Positions 23,443 to 30,887 of a stretch of DNA of 54,741 nt are shown piece after piece. A program made the translations under genes and the position numbers. The stretch is from Clostridiales bacterium. Its GTDB lineage: Bacteria; Bacillota; Clostridia; Christensenellales; Aristaeellaceae. Every line of letters starts with the position of its first letter. The stretch's first letter is position 1. The DNA is taken from positions 1-54,741 of the forward strand of contig SFFH01000007.1 of the NCBI GenBank assembly GCA_004557905.1, given 5' to 3'. The notes under the pieces are model-generated. The model searched no databases. It saw only the letters and a list, made by a program, of their open reading frames with translations, and was not told where the DNA came from.

Positions 23443-24828
23443 TTACTTATTCCTCTCCGCGTCTTCGGCCACGCGCATCATGATCGCGCACTCGATGCGC
23501 TTCTTGAACAGCTCGCAGCCCGGCTTGTACACGCCGCGGATGCTGCCGGTGGCGTGATAGGCGTTGGCCGCGCAGCCGCCGGAGCAGTAGAGCTTGGCCC
23601 AGCAGTCCGCGCACTCCGGGCGGGCATAGGCGTTGCAGGCGCGGAATTCCTCGCGCAGCGCCGTGTTGGTCACGCCGTCCCAGATATCGCCCAGCTTGTA
23701 GCGCTCCTCGCCGACGAACTGATGGCAGGGGTACAGGTCGCCCCACGGGGTGACGGCCATGTACTCCGTGCCGGAGCCGCAGCCGGAGATACGCTTGTAG
23801 ATGCACGGGCCCCCAGTGAGGTCGAGCATGTAGTGATAGAAGGTGAACGGACGGCCCTCCTTTTGGCGCTTTAGCATTTCGGTCGCCAGGATCTCGTACT
23901 GCTCCTTGACGGTCTCGATGTCCTCGCTCGTCAGGGCGGCCGGGTCGCCCTCGGCGCAGACCACCGGTTCCATACTCAGCTCGGTGAAGCCCATGTCCGC
24001 CATGTGGAAGACGTCCTTGGTAAAGTCCGGGTTGGCGTGCGTGAACGTGCCGCGCATGTAGTAATTTTTGTTTCCGCGCGCCTTCACCAGCTTCTTGAAC
24101 TTCGGCACGATGCGGTCGTAGCTGCCGTTGCCCGCGTAATCGACGCGCAGGCGGTCGTGAATCTCCTTGCGGCCGTCGAGGCTCAGAACGACGTTGCTCA
24201 TCTCCCGGTTGGAGAAGTCGATCACGTCGTCGTCAATCAGCATGCCGTTGGTGGTCAGGGTGAAGCGGAAGTGCTTGCCGTGCTGCTTTTCCACGCTGCG
24301 CGCATACTCCACCAGCTGCTTGACCACGTCCCAGTTCATCAGCGGCTCGCCGCCGAAGAAGTCGACCTCCAGGTTGCGGCGCGTGCCGGAGTGCTCGATG
24401 AGGAAGTCAAGCGCGCGCTTGCCGACCTCAAAGCTCATCAGCGCGCGGTCGCCGTGGTACTTGCCCTGGCTGGCGAAGCAATAGGAGCAGTTGAGGTTGC
24501 AGGTGTGGGCGACGTGCAGGCACAGCGCCTTGACCACGTCGCCGGAGCGCTCCTTGAGGGTGCCGGCCATCGGCGCGAAGGTGTCCGGGGTGAAGAGCTT
24601 GCCCCGCGCCTTGAGCGCGGCGACGTCGCCGATGCACAGGCGGAGCTCCTCCTCGGTCACGTCCTCGCGGTCGCCGTATTTGTCCATCATGGCCGCGACG
24701 ATCTCGTCCTCCGACGCATGTTCAAACATCGCGATGATGTCGTAGGCCACGTCGTCGACGGAATGCACGGAGCCGGAGCAGGTGTCCAGCACGATGTTGT
24801 AGCCGTTGAGCTTGTACTGATGAAGCAT
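23443..24828 (-). CDS. scfB: SCIFF peptide radical-SAM maturase
   Basis: A 461-aa radical-SAM/SPASM enzyme. An N-terminal peptide-binding (RRE-like) region (MLHQYKLNGYNIVLDTCSG) precedes the SAM-cluster motif C110-x3-C114-x2-C117 (HTCNLNCSYCF). The C-terminal half has a cysteine-rich SPASM domain (GPCIYKRISGCGSG, LYPCHQF, PECADCWAKLYCSGGC) for auxiliary 4Fe-4S clusters. Family members form a Cys-to-Thr thioether crosslink in the SCIFF precursor. ATG 24828 with GGAGGAAAGT just upstream is preferred to ATG 24840, which overlaps that site. It lies downstream of scfA across a terminator hairpin and abuts the decarboxylase gene. Confidence 0.95.
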   Translation of the reverse strand: MLHQYKLNGYNIVLDTCSGSVHSVDDVAYDIIAMFEHASEDEIVAAMMDKYGDREDVTEEELRLCIGDVAALKARGKLFTPDTFAPMAGTLKERSGDVVKALCLHVAHTCNLNCSYCFASQGKYHGDRALMSFEVGKRALDFLIEHSGTRRNLEVDFFGGEPLMNWDVVKQLVEYARSVEKQHGKHFRFTLTTNGMLIDDDVIDFSNREMSNVVLSLDGRKEIHDRLRVDYAGNGSYDRIVPKFKKLVKARGNKNYYMRGTFTHANPDFTKDVFHMADMGFTELSMEPVVCAEGDPAALTSEDIETVKEQYEILATEMLKRQKEGRPFTFYHYMLDLTGGPCIYKRISGCGSGTEYMAVTPWGDLYPCHQFVGEERYKLGDIWDGVTNTALREEFRACNAYARPECADCWAKLYCSGGCAANAYHATGSIRGVYKPGCELFKKRIECAIMMRVAEDAERNK

Positions 24829-24884
24829 ACTTTCCTCCAAAGGTCATGAAGTGAATCAACCGATGCATGCCGGGAGATGAACAT

Positions 24885-24916
24885 AAAAAGTGCCGCCCGA
24901 AGGCGGCAAGCTTTTT
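24885..24916 (-). terminator. Terminator between scfA and scfB
   Basis: On the minus strand, TGCCGCC-TTCG-GGCGGCA is followed by CTTTTT. The stable UUCG tetraloop and T-run suggest partial termination, so that the small precursor is made in excess over the maturase. A T-run also exists on the plus strand (24911-24915). Confidence 0.8.
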
Positions 24917-24919
24917 GAG

Positions 24920-25060
24920 TTACTTGTTCTCGCACTGCTGATTGGCCACGCCGCAGCTGGTCTTGCAGGCGGACTGGCAAGAGGTCTGGCACTCGCCGCA
25001 GCCGCCGTTCTTCGCGCTCTCGCACATGTCGCGGGTCTCAAGCGTCTTGATTCTCTCCAT
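24920..25060 (-). CDS. scfA: SCIFF ribosomal peptide precursor (six-cysteines-in-forty-five type)
   Basis: A 46-aa peptide. It begins MERIKTLETRDMC and ends GVANQQCENK. The core GGCGECQTSCQSACKTSC is the hallmark of the SCIFF family, near-universal in Clostridia. Cysteines are at 13, 21, 24, 28, 32, 36 and 43. Six fit the family pattern; C13 is an extra one in the leader-like part. The Thr in the ACKTSC segment is the expected acceptor of the thioether made by the maturase. GGAGA stands 8 nt before ATG 25060, and a near-consensus promoter lies about 80 nt upstream. The final function of the peptide is unknown. The gene is too short for ordinary ORF callers. Confidence 0.95.
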   Translation of the reverse strand: MERIKTLETRDMCESAKNGGCGECQTSCQSACKTSCGVANQQCENK

Positions 25061-25142
25061 AACCGCTATCTCCACTTCTCAAATAGATTTGATTGATTGC
25101 CGCCTCCGCGCGCAGCGCCGACACGGCCCGATAATCATTCAA

Positions 25143-25171
25143 AGTATAGCACAGGGAAACAGGCAAGTCAA
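25143..25171 (-). promoter_or_regulatory. Sigma-A promoter of the SCIFF operon
   Basis: On the minus strand, TTGACT (25171-25166), a 17-nt spacer and TATACT (25148-25143) predict a leader of about 76 nt for scfA. Confidence 0.8.
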
Positions 25172-25253
25172 GCAATACGGCGCTAATTCCTAAAGAGCAT
25201 GAGCGCAGGTGAGCTGTATTTGAGGAGGCGGAGAATGATTTTCATGAAAGGGG

Positions 25254-25282
25254 TTGCGCAAAACGGAATTGGATAGTATAGT
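25254..25282 (+). promoter_or_regulatory. Promoter of the sodium symporter gene
   Basis: TTGCGC (25254-25259), a 17-nt spacer and TATAGT (25277-25282) stand about 40 nt before ATG 25324. Confidence 0.65.
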
Positions 25283-25323
25283 AAGACGTGATGCGACAAA
25301 AAAGACACAATCGGAGGAACGAC

Positions 25324-26724
25324 ATGGAAAACAAGGAAAAGAGAGGCGCCTTTTCCGGCTCCATCGGCTTCGTGCTCGCGGCGGCGGGCAGCGCGGTGGG
25401 CCTGGGGAACATCTGGCGCTTCCCGTATCTGGCAGCCAAGGACGGCGGAGGCGTCTTCCTGCTGTGCTATCTGGTGCTGGCGCTCACCTTTGGCTTTGCG
25501 CTGCTGACGACGGAGATTGCCATTGGACGCAAGACCGGCAAAAGCCCGCTGACGGCCTACGGTGCGATGCATGCAAAATTCGGCTGGGTGGGCGTGCTGG
25601 CCTGCCTGGTGCCCACGCTGATTCTGCCGTACTACTGCGTGATCGGCGGCTGGGTGCTCAAGTACCTGGCGGACTTTCTGACGGGCGCAGGCGCCGCGGC
25701 TGCGGCGGACGGGTACTTTACCGGCTTCATCACCGGGATCGGCAGCCCGATCCTCTGGTTCCTTGTGTTTCTGACGGCGACGGTGCTGGTCGTGTACAAG
25801 GGCGTGGACAAGGGCATTGAGAAGCTCTCGCGCATCCTCATGCCGGTTCTGCTGCTGCTGATCATCGGCATCTCCTGCTTCTCGCTGACGCTTGCGCACA
25901 CGGACGCGGCGGGCGTGACGCGCACGGGCCTTGAGGGCATGCGGGTGTATGTGATTCCCGATTTCTCCGGCATGACGCTGGGACGCTTCCTGGTCGTGCT
26001 GATGGATGCGCTGGGCCAGCTGTTCTATTCCGTCAGCGTGGCGATGGGCATCATGATCACCTACGGCTCCTATGTGAAGAAGGAGACCAACATCGTGAAG
26101 GCGGTCAACCAGATCGAGGTCTTCGATACGCTGGTCGCGTTCCTGGCGGGCCTGATGATCGTGCCCGCGGTGTACACGTTCATGGGCACGGAGGGCATGA
26201 GCGCCGGCCCGAGCCTGATGTTCATCTCCCTGCCCAAGATCTTCGAGGCGATGGGCGGCGTGGGCGCGGTGGTCGGCACGGTGTTTTTCGTGATGGTCGC
26301 CTTTGCGGCGCTGACCTCGTCGGTGTCCATCATGGAGGCAGTCGTCTCCTGCGTGCAGGACAGGCTGCATGCAGACCGCACGAAGGCGACGCTGGGCGTG
26401 GGCGCCATGGCGCTGGTCATCGGACTGGTCGTGTGCCTGGGCTACAACGCGCTGTACTTTGAGCTGCGCCTGCCCAACGACAGCGTGGGCCAGGTGCTCG
26501 ACGTGCTGGACTACATCAGCAACTTTGTGCTGATGCCGGTCGTCTCCGTGGCGACCTGCGTGATGGTCGGCTGGGTGCTGGGCCCCAGGAGCACCATCGA
26601 GGAGGTCACGCGCAACGGCGAGCGCTTTGGCCGCGAGAAACTCTATGTCGCGATGATCAAGGTGGTCGCGCCGGTGCTGCTTTTGTTCCTGCTGCTGCAG
26701 TCGCTGGGGATCGTCAGGCTGTAA
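25324..26724 (+). CDS. Sodium-dependent transporter of the neurotransmitter:sodium symporter (NSS/SNF) family
   Basis: A 466-aa inner-membrane protein with about twelve hydrophobic segments. The N-terminal signature GFVLAAAGSAVGLGNIWRFP is the unwound first helix that binds sodium and substrate in LeuT-type carriers. Prokaryotic members import amino acids with sodium; the substrate is not evident. ATG 25324 has GGAGGA 6 nt upstream; an ATG twelve codons earlier would give a basic extension without a site. It has its own promoter, is divergent from the SCIFF unit and is convergent with the Rieske flavoprotein gene across a terminator. Confidence 0.92.
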   Translation: MENKEKRGAFSGSIGFVLAAAGSAVGLGNIWRFPYLAAKDGGGVFLLCYLVLALTFGFALLTTEIAIGRKTGKSPLTAYGAMHAKFGWVGVLACLVPTLILPYYCVIGGWVLKYLADFLTGAGAAAAADGYFTGFITGIGSPILWFLVFLTATVLVVYKGVDKGIEKLSRILMPVLLLLIIGISCFSLTLAHTDAAGVTRTGLEGMRVYVIPDFSGMTLGRFLVVLMDALGQLFYSVSVAMGIMITYGSYVKKETNIVKAVNQIEVFDTLVAFLAGLMIVPAVYTFMGTEGMSAGPSLMFISLPKIFEAMGGVGAVVGTVFFVMVAFAALTSSVSIMEAVVSCVQDRLHADRTKATLGVGAMALVIGLVVCLGYNALYFELRLPNDSVGQVLDVLDYISNFVLMPVVSVATCVMVGWVLGPRSTIEEVTRNGERFGREKLYVAMIKVVAPVLLLFLLLQSLGIVRL

Positions 26725-26736
26725 ACACCATATGAG

Positions 26737-26768
26737 GGGCTGCGGGCTTTTGCCTGCGGCCCGTTTTT
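26737..26768. terminator. Terminator between convergent genes
   Basis: GGGCTGCGGGC and GCCTGCGGCCC pair around a TTTT loop, with G-T pairs, followed by GTTTTTA. It touches the stop codon of the minus-strand flavoprotein gene. Confidence 0.7.
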
Positions 26769-28086
26769 ACTTGCTTTTCTGCGGCGGAACGGACGGCAGA
26801 TCGCCCGCAGCGGGGCCGCTGATGAGCTTTCCCTCCCGCGTGAAGCGCGAGCCGTGGCAGGCGCAGTCCCAGGTGTGTTCCTGCAGATTCCATTTGAGCG
26901 CGCAGCCCATGTGCGGGCAGCGCGGACGCGTGGGTGTGAGCAGGCTGACCGCCGCCTCGAAGCCGTTGACGAGCAGCTGCGGCTTCATCATGCTGCGCGA
27001 GGGGGAGAAGAGCAGCGCGCAGGGATTGCTCCTGCCCAGCACGAGGTCGCGCAGGATGGTGGCCGCGGCCATGGAGAGGGTCATGCCCCACTTGCCAAAG
27101 CCCGTGGCGACGTAGAGATCGGGCGTGGATCGGGCGTACTGCCCGATATAGGGCAGGCCGTCGAGGGTCATGCAGTCCTGCGTGGCCCAGCGAAAGGCGA
27201 TCTCCGCGTCCGGATAATACGCTTTCGCATCCGCCCGGAGCGCATCGTAGCCGCCGCCGGATTTACCGGTGCGGTGCGACCCGCCGCCCAGCAGCAGAAA
27301 TTCGCCGCTGTTGCGAAAGGACAGACCGGTTTCCTGCGCATCCAGGTACATGCCGTCCACATCCGGCGCGCCGCGCAGCGCCAGCACATAGGAGCGGTGC
27401 TGGTAGAGCTTGAGGAAGTACGCGCCGTGCTTGTTGAAGAGCGGAAAGTGCGTGGCGACGATGACCTTGTCCGCTGCGATGCGGCCACGGTTGGTCACCA
27501 CGGCGCGGCCGTCCCACGCGAGCGCGGCGGTTTGCTCAAAGATGTTCAGACCCTCGGAAATCGCCGCGGCGAATCTGAGCGGATGGAACTGCGCCTGATG
27601 AGGCAGACGCAGCGCGCCGGCGACGGGAAAGGGCAGCGGCAGCGCGTCATCGAAGGTCGCATGCAGCCCGGCGCGCGCCATGGCGGTCCATTCCCGCTCG
27701 AGCGCGGCGGTGCCGGTCCTGTCGAAGATATAGGCGTCCTTTTCCTCGAACCCGCAGTCGATCTCCCCGCACAGCCTGCGGTACCGCCCGAGCGCGGCCT
27801 CGTTGGCCTCGCGATAGAGCTGCGCGGCCTCCACGCCGCGCGAGCGGATCAGCCTGTCGTAGATCAGCCGGTGCTGGCTGGTGATCTTGGCCGTCGTGCG
27901 CGCGGAGACGCCGCGCATGATCCGGTCCGCCTCGATGAGCGCGCAGGACACGCCGGCCTCCGTGAGCGCGTGCGCGCACAGAAGGCCGCACAGTCCGCCG
28001 CCGATGACCAGCACGTCGGTCTTCAGATCGCTGCTCAGCGCGGGAAAGGACGGCAGCTTTGCCGTCGTCAGCCAAAGAGAATCCAT
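26767..28086 (-). CDS. FAD-dependent oxidoreductase (DAO type) with C-terminal Rieske domain
   Basis: 439 aa. Residues 20-370 are a D-amino-acid-oxidase-like flavoprotein (VLVIGGGLCGLLCAHAL, GFGKWGMTLSMAAATIL). Residues about 385-425 form a Rieske [2Fe-2S] domain with ligands C390/H392 (CPHMG) and C408/H411 (CACHG). This fusion is a recognised family, present in Bacillus (YhfW-like), of unknown substrate. The ATG at 28086 has only a weak GGGTGATG in front, so the start is less certain. It is divergent from the AEC carrier gene (169 nt apart) and convergent with the symporter gene. Confidence 0.88.
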   Translation of the reverse strand: MDSLWLTTAKLPSFPALSSDLKTDVLVIGGGLCGLLCAHALTEAGVSCALIEADRIMRGVSARTTAKITSQHRLIYDRLIRSRGVEAAQLYREANEAALGRYRRLCGEIDCGFEEKDAYIFDRTGTAALEREWTAMARAGLHATFDDALPLPFPVAGALRLPHQAQFHPLRFAAAISEGLNIFEQTAALAWDGRAVVTNRGRIAADKVIVATHFPLFNKHGAYFLKLYQHRSYVLALRGAPDVDGMYLDAQETGLSFRNSGEFLLLGGGSHRTGKSGGGYDALRADAKAYYPDAEIAFRWATQDCMTLDGLPYIGQYARSTPDLYVATGFGKWGMTLSMAAATILRDLVLGRSNPCALLFSPSRSMMKPQLLVNGFEAAVSLLTPTRPRCPHMGCALKWNLQEHTWDCACHGSRFTREGKLISGPAAGDLPSVPPQKSK

Positions 28087-28210
28087 GAAGCATCACCCGG
28101 ATACAGGATGCACAGTTCAGCGCCAAACATGATGCCCGCCAGAAGGAAAAGAACGGCAGATCACCGGACGCGGATTCGGCCAAAAGGGAGTACCGGAAGG
28201 ACGCGTTTTG

Positions 28211-28219
28211 TGATACAAT
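28211..28219 (+). promoter_or_regulatory. Extended -10 promoter of the AEC carrier gene
   Basis: TGATACAAT is an extended -10 (TG-n-TACAAT) about 37 nt before ATG 28256. No good -35 is visible. Confidence 0.5.
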
Positions 28220-28255
28220 GGGTGGAAAAAGCAGAGATGTGATTCTGGAGGAGCT

Positions 28256-29194
28256 ATGGAGAATCTGGTTTTGTCGTTTCAGGTCGTGCTGCCGCTGTTC
28301 CTGAATATCGCGCTGGGCTATTTTCTGCGCTGCATCGGCCTGATTGAAGAGGCGACGCAGAAGAGCATGAACAGGCTGTGCTTTCGGGTCTTCCTGCCCA
28401 TCTACCTGTTCTCAAGCGTCTACAGTACCAACCTCACGGCCGTATTTGATCCCGGGCTGATCGCATTCGCCGTCGGCGGCGTGGTCGCCGTGTTCCTGAT
28501 CATGATGCTGCTGATCCCGCGGATCGAAGCGGACAATGCCAAACGCGGCGTGATGGTTCAGGCGGTCTTCCGCAGCAACTTTGTGCTCTTCGGCCTGCCG
28601 GTGGTCACGTCGCTGTGCGGCGAGGACCACATCGGGCCGACCTCGCTGCTCATCGGCTTTGTCGTGCCGGTGTTCAATGTTCTGGCGGTCGTCTGTCTGG
28701 AGTACTTCCGCGGCGGCAAGCCGGATGTGCGCAAGATGCTGCGCGGCATCGCATCCAATCCGCTGATCATTGCCTCCGTACTGGGCATCGCGATGAACCT
28801 GCTGGGCGTCCCGCTGCCGGCGGGCGTGAAGAAGAGCGTGACGGATCTGGGCCGTGTGGCGACGCCGCTGTCGCTGGTGGTGCTGGGCGCAGGCTTCCAG
28901 TTCGGTTCGATCCGCGGCAGCACGCGGCAGCTTGCGCTTTGCATTCCGCTCAAGCTAGTGGTTGTGCCGCTGGTGATGCTCACGCTGGGCACACTGCTGG
29001 GCTATCGCGGGGATACGCTGGTGCCGATTCTCGCCATCTTCGGCGCGCCGATTGCCGTCTCCTCCTATACCATGGCGGAGCAGATGGACGGCGACGGCAC
29101 GCTGGCCGCGTCGCTGGTGGTGCTCACCACGGCGTTTTCCATTCTGACGATGTTCCTGTTCATCTTTGCGCTCAAGCAGCTGGGCCTGGTCTGA
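28256..29194 (+). CDS. AEC family transporter (auxin efflux carrier-like)
   Basis: A 312-aa inner-membrane protein with about ten hydrophobic segments in two five-helix halves, as in the AEC/MleP permease family that moves malate, malonate and similar anions. Recognisable parts are LPLFLNIALGYFLRCIGLI at the N-terminus and the glycine/proline-rich FGAPIAVSSYTMAEQM near the C-terminus. ATG 28256 has GGAGGAG 3-4 nt upstream. It is a single gene between a divergent flavoprotein gene and a perfect terminator. The substrate is unknown. Confidence 0.88.
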   Translation: MENLVLSFQVVLPLFLNIALGYFLRCIGLIEEATQKSMNRLCFRVFLPIYLFSSVYSTNLTAVFDPGLIAFAVGGVVAVFLIMMLLIPRIEADNAKRGVMVQAVFRSNFVLFGLPVVTSLCGEDHIGPTSLLIGFVVPVFNVLAVVCLEYFRGGKPDVRKMLRGIASNPLIIASVLGIAMNLLGVPLPAGVKKSVTDLGRVATPLSLVVLGAGFQFGSIRGSTRQLALCIPLKLVVVPLVMLTLGTLLGYRGDTLVPILAIFGAPIAVSSYTMAEQMDGDGTLAASLVVLTTAFSILTMFLFIFALKQLGLV

Positions 29195-29207
29195 CAAAAG
29201 TAAACAG

Positions 29208-29246
29208 CAAACGGGGAAGCCTGCATGCACGCGGCTTCCCCGTTTG
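29208..29246. terminator. Bidirectional terminator
   Basis: CAAACGGGGAAGCC (29208-29221), an 11-nt loop and GGCTTCCCCGTTTG (29233-29246) form a perfect 14-bp stem. It lies between the AEC gene (+) and the small minus-strand gene ending at 29247. Confidence 0.85.
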
Positions 29247-29444
29247 TCATGTCGTCCCGGCGGCGGAGCCGTCGCCCTTGAGCGCGTGAAAGACCTTGAC
29301 GTCGCCCGGCGCGGTGCCGGGGATGATCGGTTTGGCGCGCTGATGGCCGGTCTTGGCCTTTCCCTGAATCTCCGGCACGGGCGGCATGTCATTTCTCGGC
29401 TTGACATGTGTGCGCTCAGGCCGTTTCATGCCCTGTTTGGCCAT
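29247..29444 (-). CDS. Small basic protein of unknown function
   Basis: 65 aa. Begins MAKQGMKRPERTHVKPRND and continues VPEIQGKAKTGHQRAKPIIPGT; rich in Lys, Arg and Pro, with no membrane segment or signal. I believe similar short 'KPKNE..PVPEIQGKAK' proteins occur in other Clostridia, but I cannot verify this. GAGGTGA 4 nt before the ATG supports translation. It lies 27 nt downstream of another tiny gene and ends at a perfect terminator, so the two form a small operon. The disordered, basic character would suit nucleic-acid or spore association, but that is a guess. Confidence 0.7.
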   Translation of the reverse strand: MAKQGMKRPERTHVKPRNDMPPVPEIQGKAKTGHQRAKPIIPGTAPGDVKVFHALKGDGSAAGTT

Positions 29445-29471
29445 GCGTTCACCTCGTCTGCTTTCGCTGCG

Positions 29472-29627
29472 TCACAGCTCGTTCAGGTCTGCCGCGGGCA
29501 GATCGTTTTCGATGTTGTCCCGCGCCAGATCGTTGTCAATCACCGGATAGATTTCTGACGGCACCGGCCGTTCTGTCCTTTCGGGATGGGCGCGCCGCCT
29601 GCGGTGCTTCTTTTTTTCATCGTCCAT
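29472..29627 (-). CDS. 51-aa charged protein of unknown function
   Basis: A very small gene. The peptide begins MDDEKKKHRRRRAHPERTER and ends DNDLARDNIENDLPAADLNEL: a basic first half and an acidic second half. GAGGTGATCGC precedes ATG 29627, and the stop at 29472 is 27 nt before the next small gene. The same ribosome-binding layout in front of both genes and the shared terminator argue that both are real. I recognise the DNDLARDNIENDL pattern only vaguely, as recurring in Clostridia. No function can be proposed. The stretch 29628-29785 upstream shows no gene or clear promoter. Confidence 0.65.
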   Translation of the reverse strand: MDDEKKKHRRRRAHPERTERPVPSEIYPVIDNDLARDNIENDLPAADLNEL

Positions 29628-29785
29628 GCGATCACCTCGGCTCTAGGATGCGCGGATGCGGGCGGATTATGCGGCGGACTATCTGTCCGGAGGGGAAGCT
29701 GAACGTCAGATTCATCCTTGACTGATTAGTCTTCCGGGGTTCATGCTTAATTCTGGCTGAACAAAGCTGTGGTAAAAGCCTGAGG

Positions 29786-29839
29786 TGCAAAAAGAAAAAG
29801 CCCTGACTTTTCAGCTATCGCTGGAAAAAATCAGAGCTT
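29786..29839 (-). terminator. Terminator of tRNA-Pro
   Basis: On the minus strand, AAGCTCTGA...TCAGGGCTT with an inner CCAGC-gata-GCTG forms a long hairpin followed by TTTTTCTTTTT, directly after the tRNA. Confidence 0.8.
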
Positions 29840-29844
29840 GTTTC

Positions 29845-29921
29845 TGGTCGGAGTGGCGAGATTCGAACTCGCGGCCTCTTGAACCCCATTCAAGCACGCT
29901 ACCAAACTGCGCTACACCCCG
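29845..29921 (-). tRNA. tRNA-Pro (anticodon GGG), CCA encoded
   Basis: A 77-nt cloverleaf. Acceptor arms CGGGGTG and CACTCCG pair with one G-T. The D-arm contains AGCGCAGTTTGGTAGCG. The anticodon arm CTTGA-ATGGGGT-TCAAG gives anticodon GGG after U33. The T-arm reads GCGAGTTCGAATCTCGC. The 3' end ACCA is encoded. It has its own promoter and terminator. Confidence 0.95.
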
Positions 29922-29952
29922 GATGACAGGCCAATGCTGTCAAGCAAAGAAC

Positions 29953-29980
29953 ATTATAGCACAACGGGAGGATTTGTCAA
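29953..29980 (-). promoter_or_regulatory. Consensus sigma-A promoter of tRNA-Pro
   Basis: On the minus strand, TTGACA (29980-29975), a 16-nt spacer and TATAAT (29958-29953), both hexamers perfect, lie about 30 nt upstream of the tRNA. Confidence 0.85.
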
Positions 29981-30098
29981 GGGCTTTTTCAGGTGCAACA
30001 GCGGAAAGAATATTACAAAATCATGAAGTTTGTAACAATTTGCGTTGACAACCGGGGGGCGCATCTATATAATGAGAATGATGAATTGTCCGTGCACG

Positions 30099-30797
30099 TT
30101 ACTGGTCGATGCCCAGCACGATCGAGGAGATCGTCATGGTCTCCGGCTCGATGGTGTACACGCAGTAGACGTGCTCGTAGGCGCCGTAGCTGTCCCGCGT
30201 GCCGGCGGGATAAGCGCTCGTGGGCGCGAGCAGGGTGACTACAATCTGGCCGTTGTTCACGTTGATCAGGCCGCGTGGGGGCAGGGCAGTCATCACGCCG
30301 TTCTGGTTTTCAAAGTACTCCGCGCAGTAGAGGATCATCTCCTCGTCGGACTGAAGCCCGGTCTGCGCGCCGGCGTTCTGTTTTTGAAGGTATTCGGCGC
30401 AGTAGAGCGCGATCTCCTCGTCGGACTGCATGGTCGTCGTTTGCGTGGTTTTTGACGAGGTTCCCACGTCGGTGGGCAGGCACTGGATCAGCTTTTCCAG
30501 CGTGTCGCCGACACTCACGCCGCGGGGGCCGTCGCTGACGGTCATGCGGCCGCTCTTGCGGATCTGGCTGATCTGCGCGGCGGTGAGATCGGACAGCGAG
30601 AACGGCTGGGACGCGCTGAACGGCAGCGCGGTGGCGACCGGCGCGGAGACGGGCGCACTGGCGGCGAACGGGCGGAAGACCAGGATACAGATCACAAGGC
30701 TGAGCAGCACGGCGCCGACGCCGCCTGCGATGCAAAGCGCGGTGATGACGCGCTGCTGTTTCTTCATCTGTTGTTCTTTTCTGCGTCTTTGGGCCAT
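30099..30797 (-). CDS. Membrane-anchored protein of unknown function with a tandem Cys-containing motif
   Basis: 232 aa from ATG 30797, which has AAGGAGG 7 nt upstream. A basic N-terminus (AQRRRKEQQMKKQQR) is followed by one membrane helix (VITALCIAGGVGAVLLSLVI), so the rest is probably outside the cell. The middle holds two adjacent copies of a motif, QSDEEIALYCAEYLQKQNA and QSDEEMILYCAEYFENQNG (12 of 19 identical), encoded at 30373-30428 and 30297-30353. The C-terminal domain (LINVNNGQIVVTLLAP) looks beta-rich. An extended -10 promoter lies just upstream. I do not recognise the family. It is divergent from rmuC. Confidence 0.75.
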   Translation of the reverse strand: MAQRRRKEQQMKKQQRVITALCIAGGVGAVLLSLVICILVFRPFAASAPVSAPVATALPFSASQPFSLSDLTAAQISQIRKSGRMTVSDGPRGVSVGDTLEKLIQCLPTDVGTSSKTTQTTTMQSDEEIALYCAEYLQKQNAGAQTGLQSDEEMILYCAEYFENQNGVMTALPPRGLINVNNGQIVVTLLAPTSAYPAGTRDSYGAYEHVYCVYTIEPETMTISSIVLGIDQ

Positions 30798-30829
30798 CGG
30801 GATACCTCCTTTGCTCATCGAGCCAGAAC

Positions 30830-30838
30830 ATTATAGCA
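30830..30838 (-). promoter_or_regulatory. Extended -10 promoter
   Basis: On the minus strand, TGCTATAAT is a perfect extended -10 about 33 nt upstream of ATG 30797; no -35 is apparent. Confidence 0.55.
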
Positions 30839-30887
30839 TACTTTGCATCCCGTGCGCTACTGCCGGGAGGATACGGAGCGTGAATTT

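Noticed and set aside
23443..24828. Quinohemoprotein or anaerobic sulfatase maturase as alternative for the radical-SAM protein
   Set aside because: The adjacent SCIFF precursor and the N-terminal peptide-binding region identify the SCIFF maturase.
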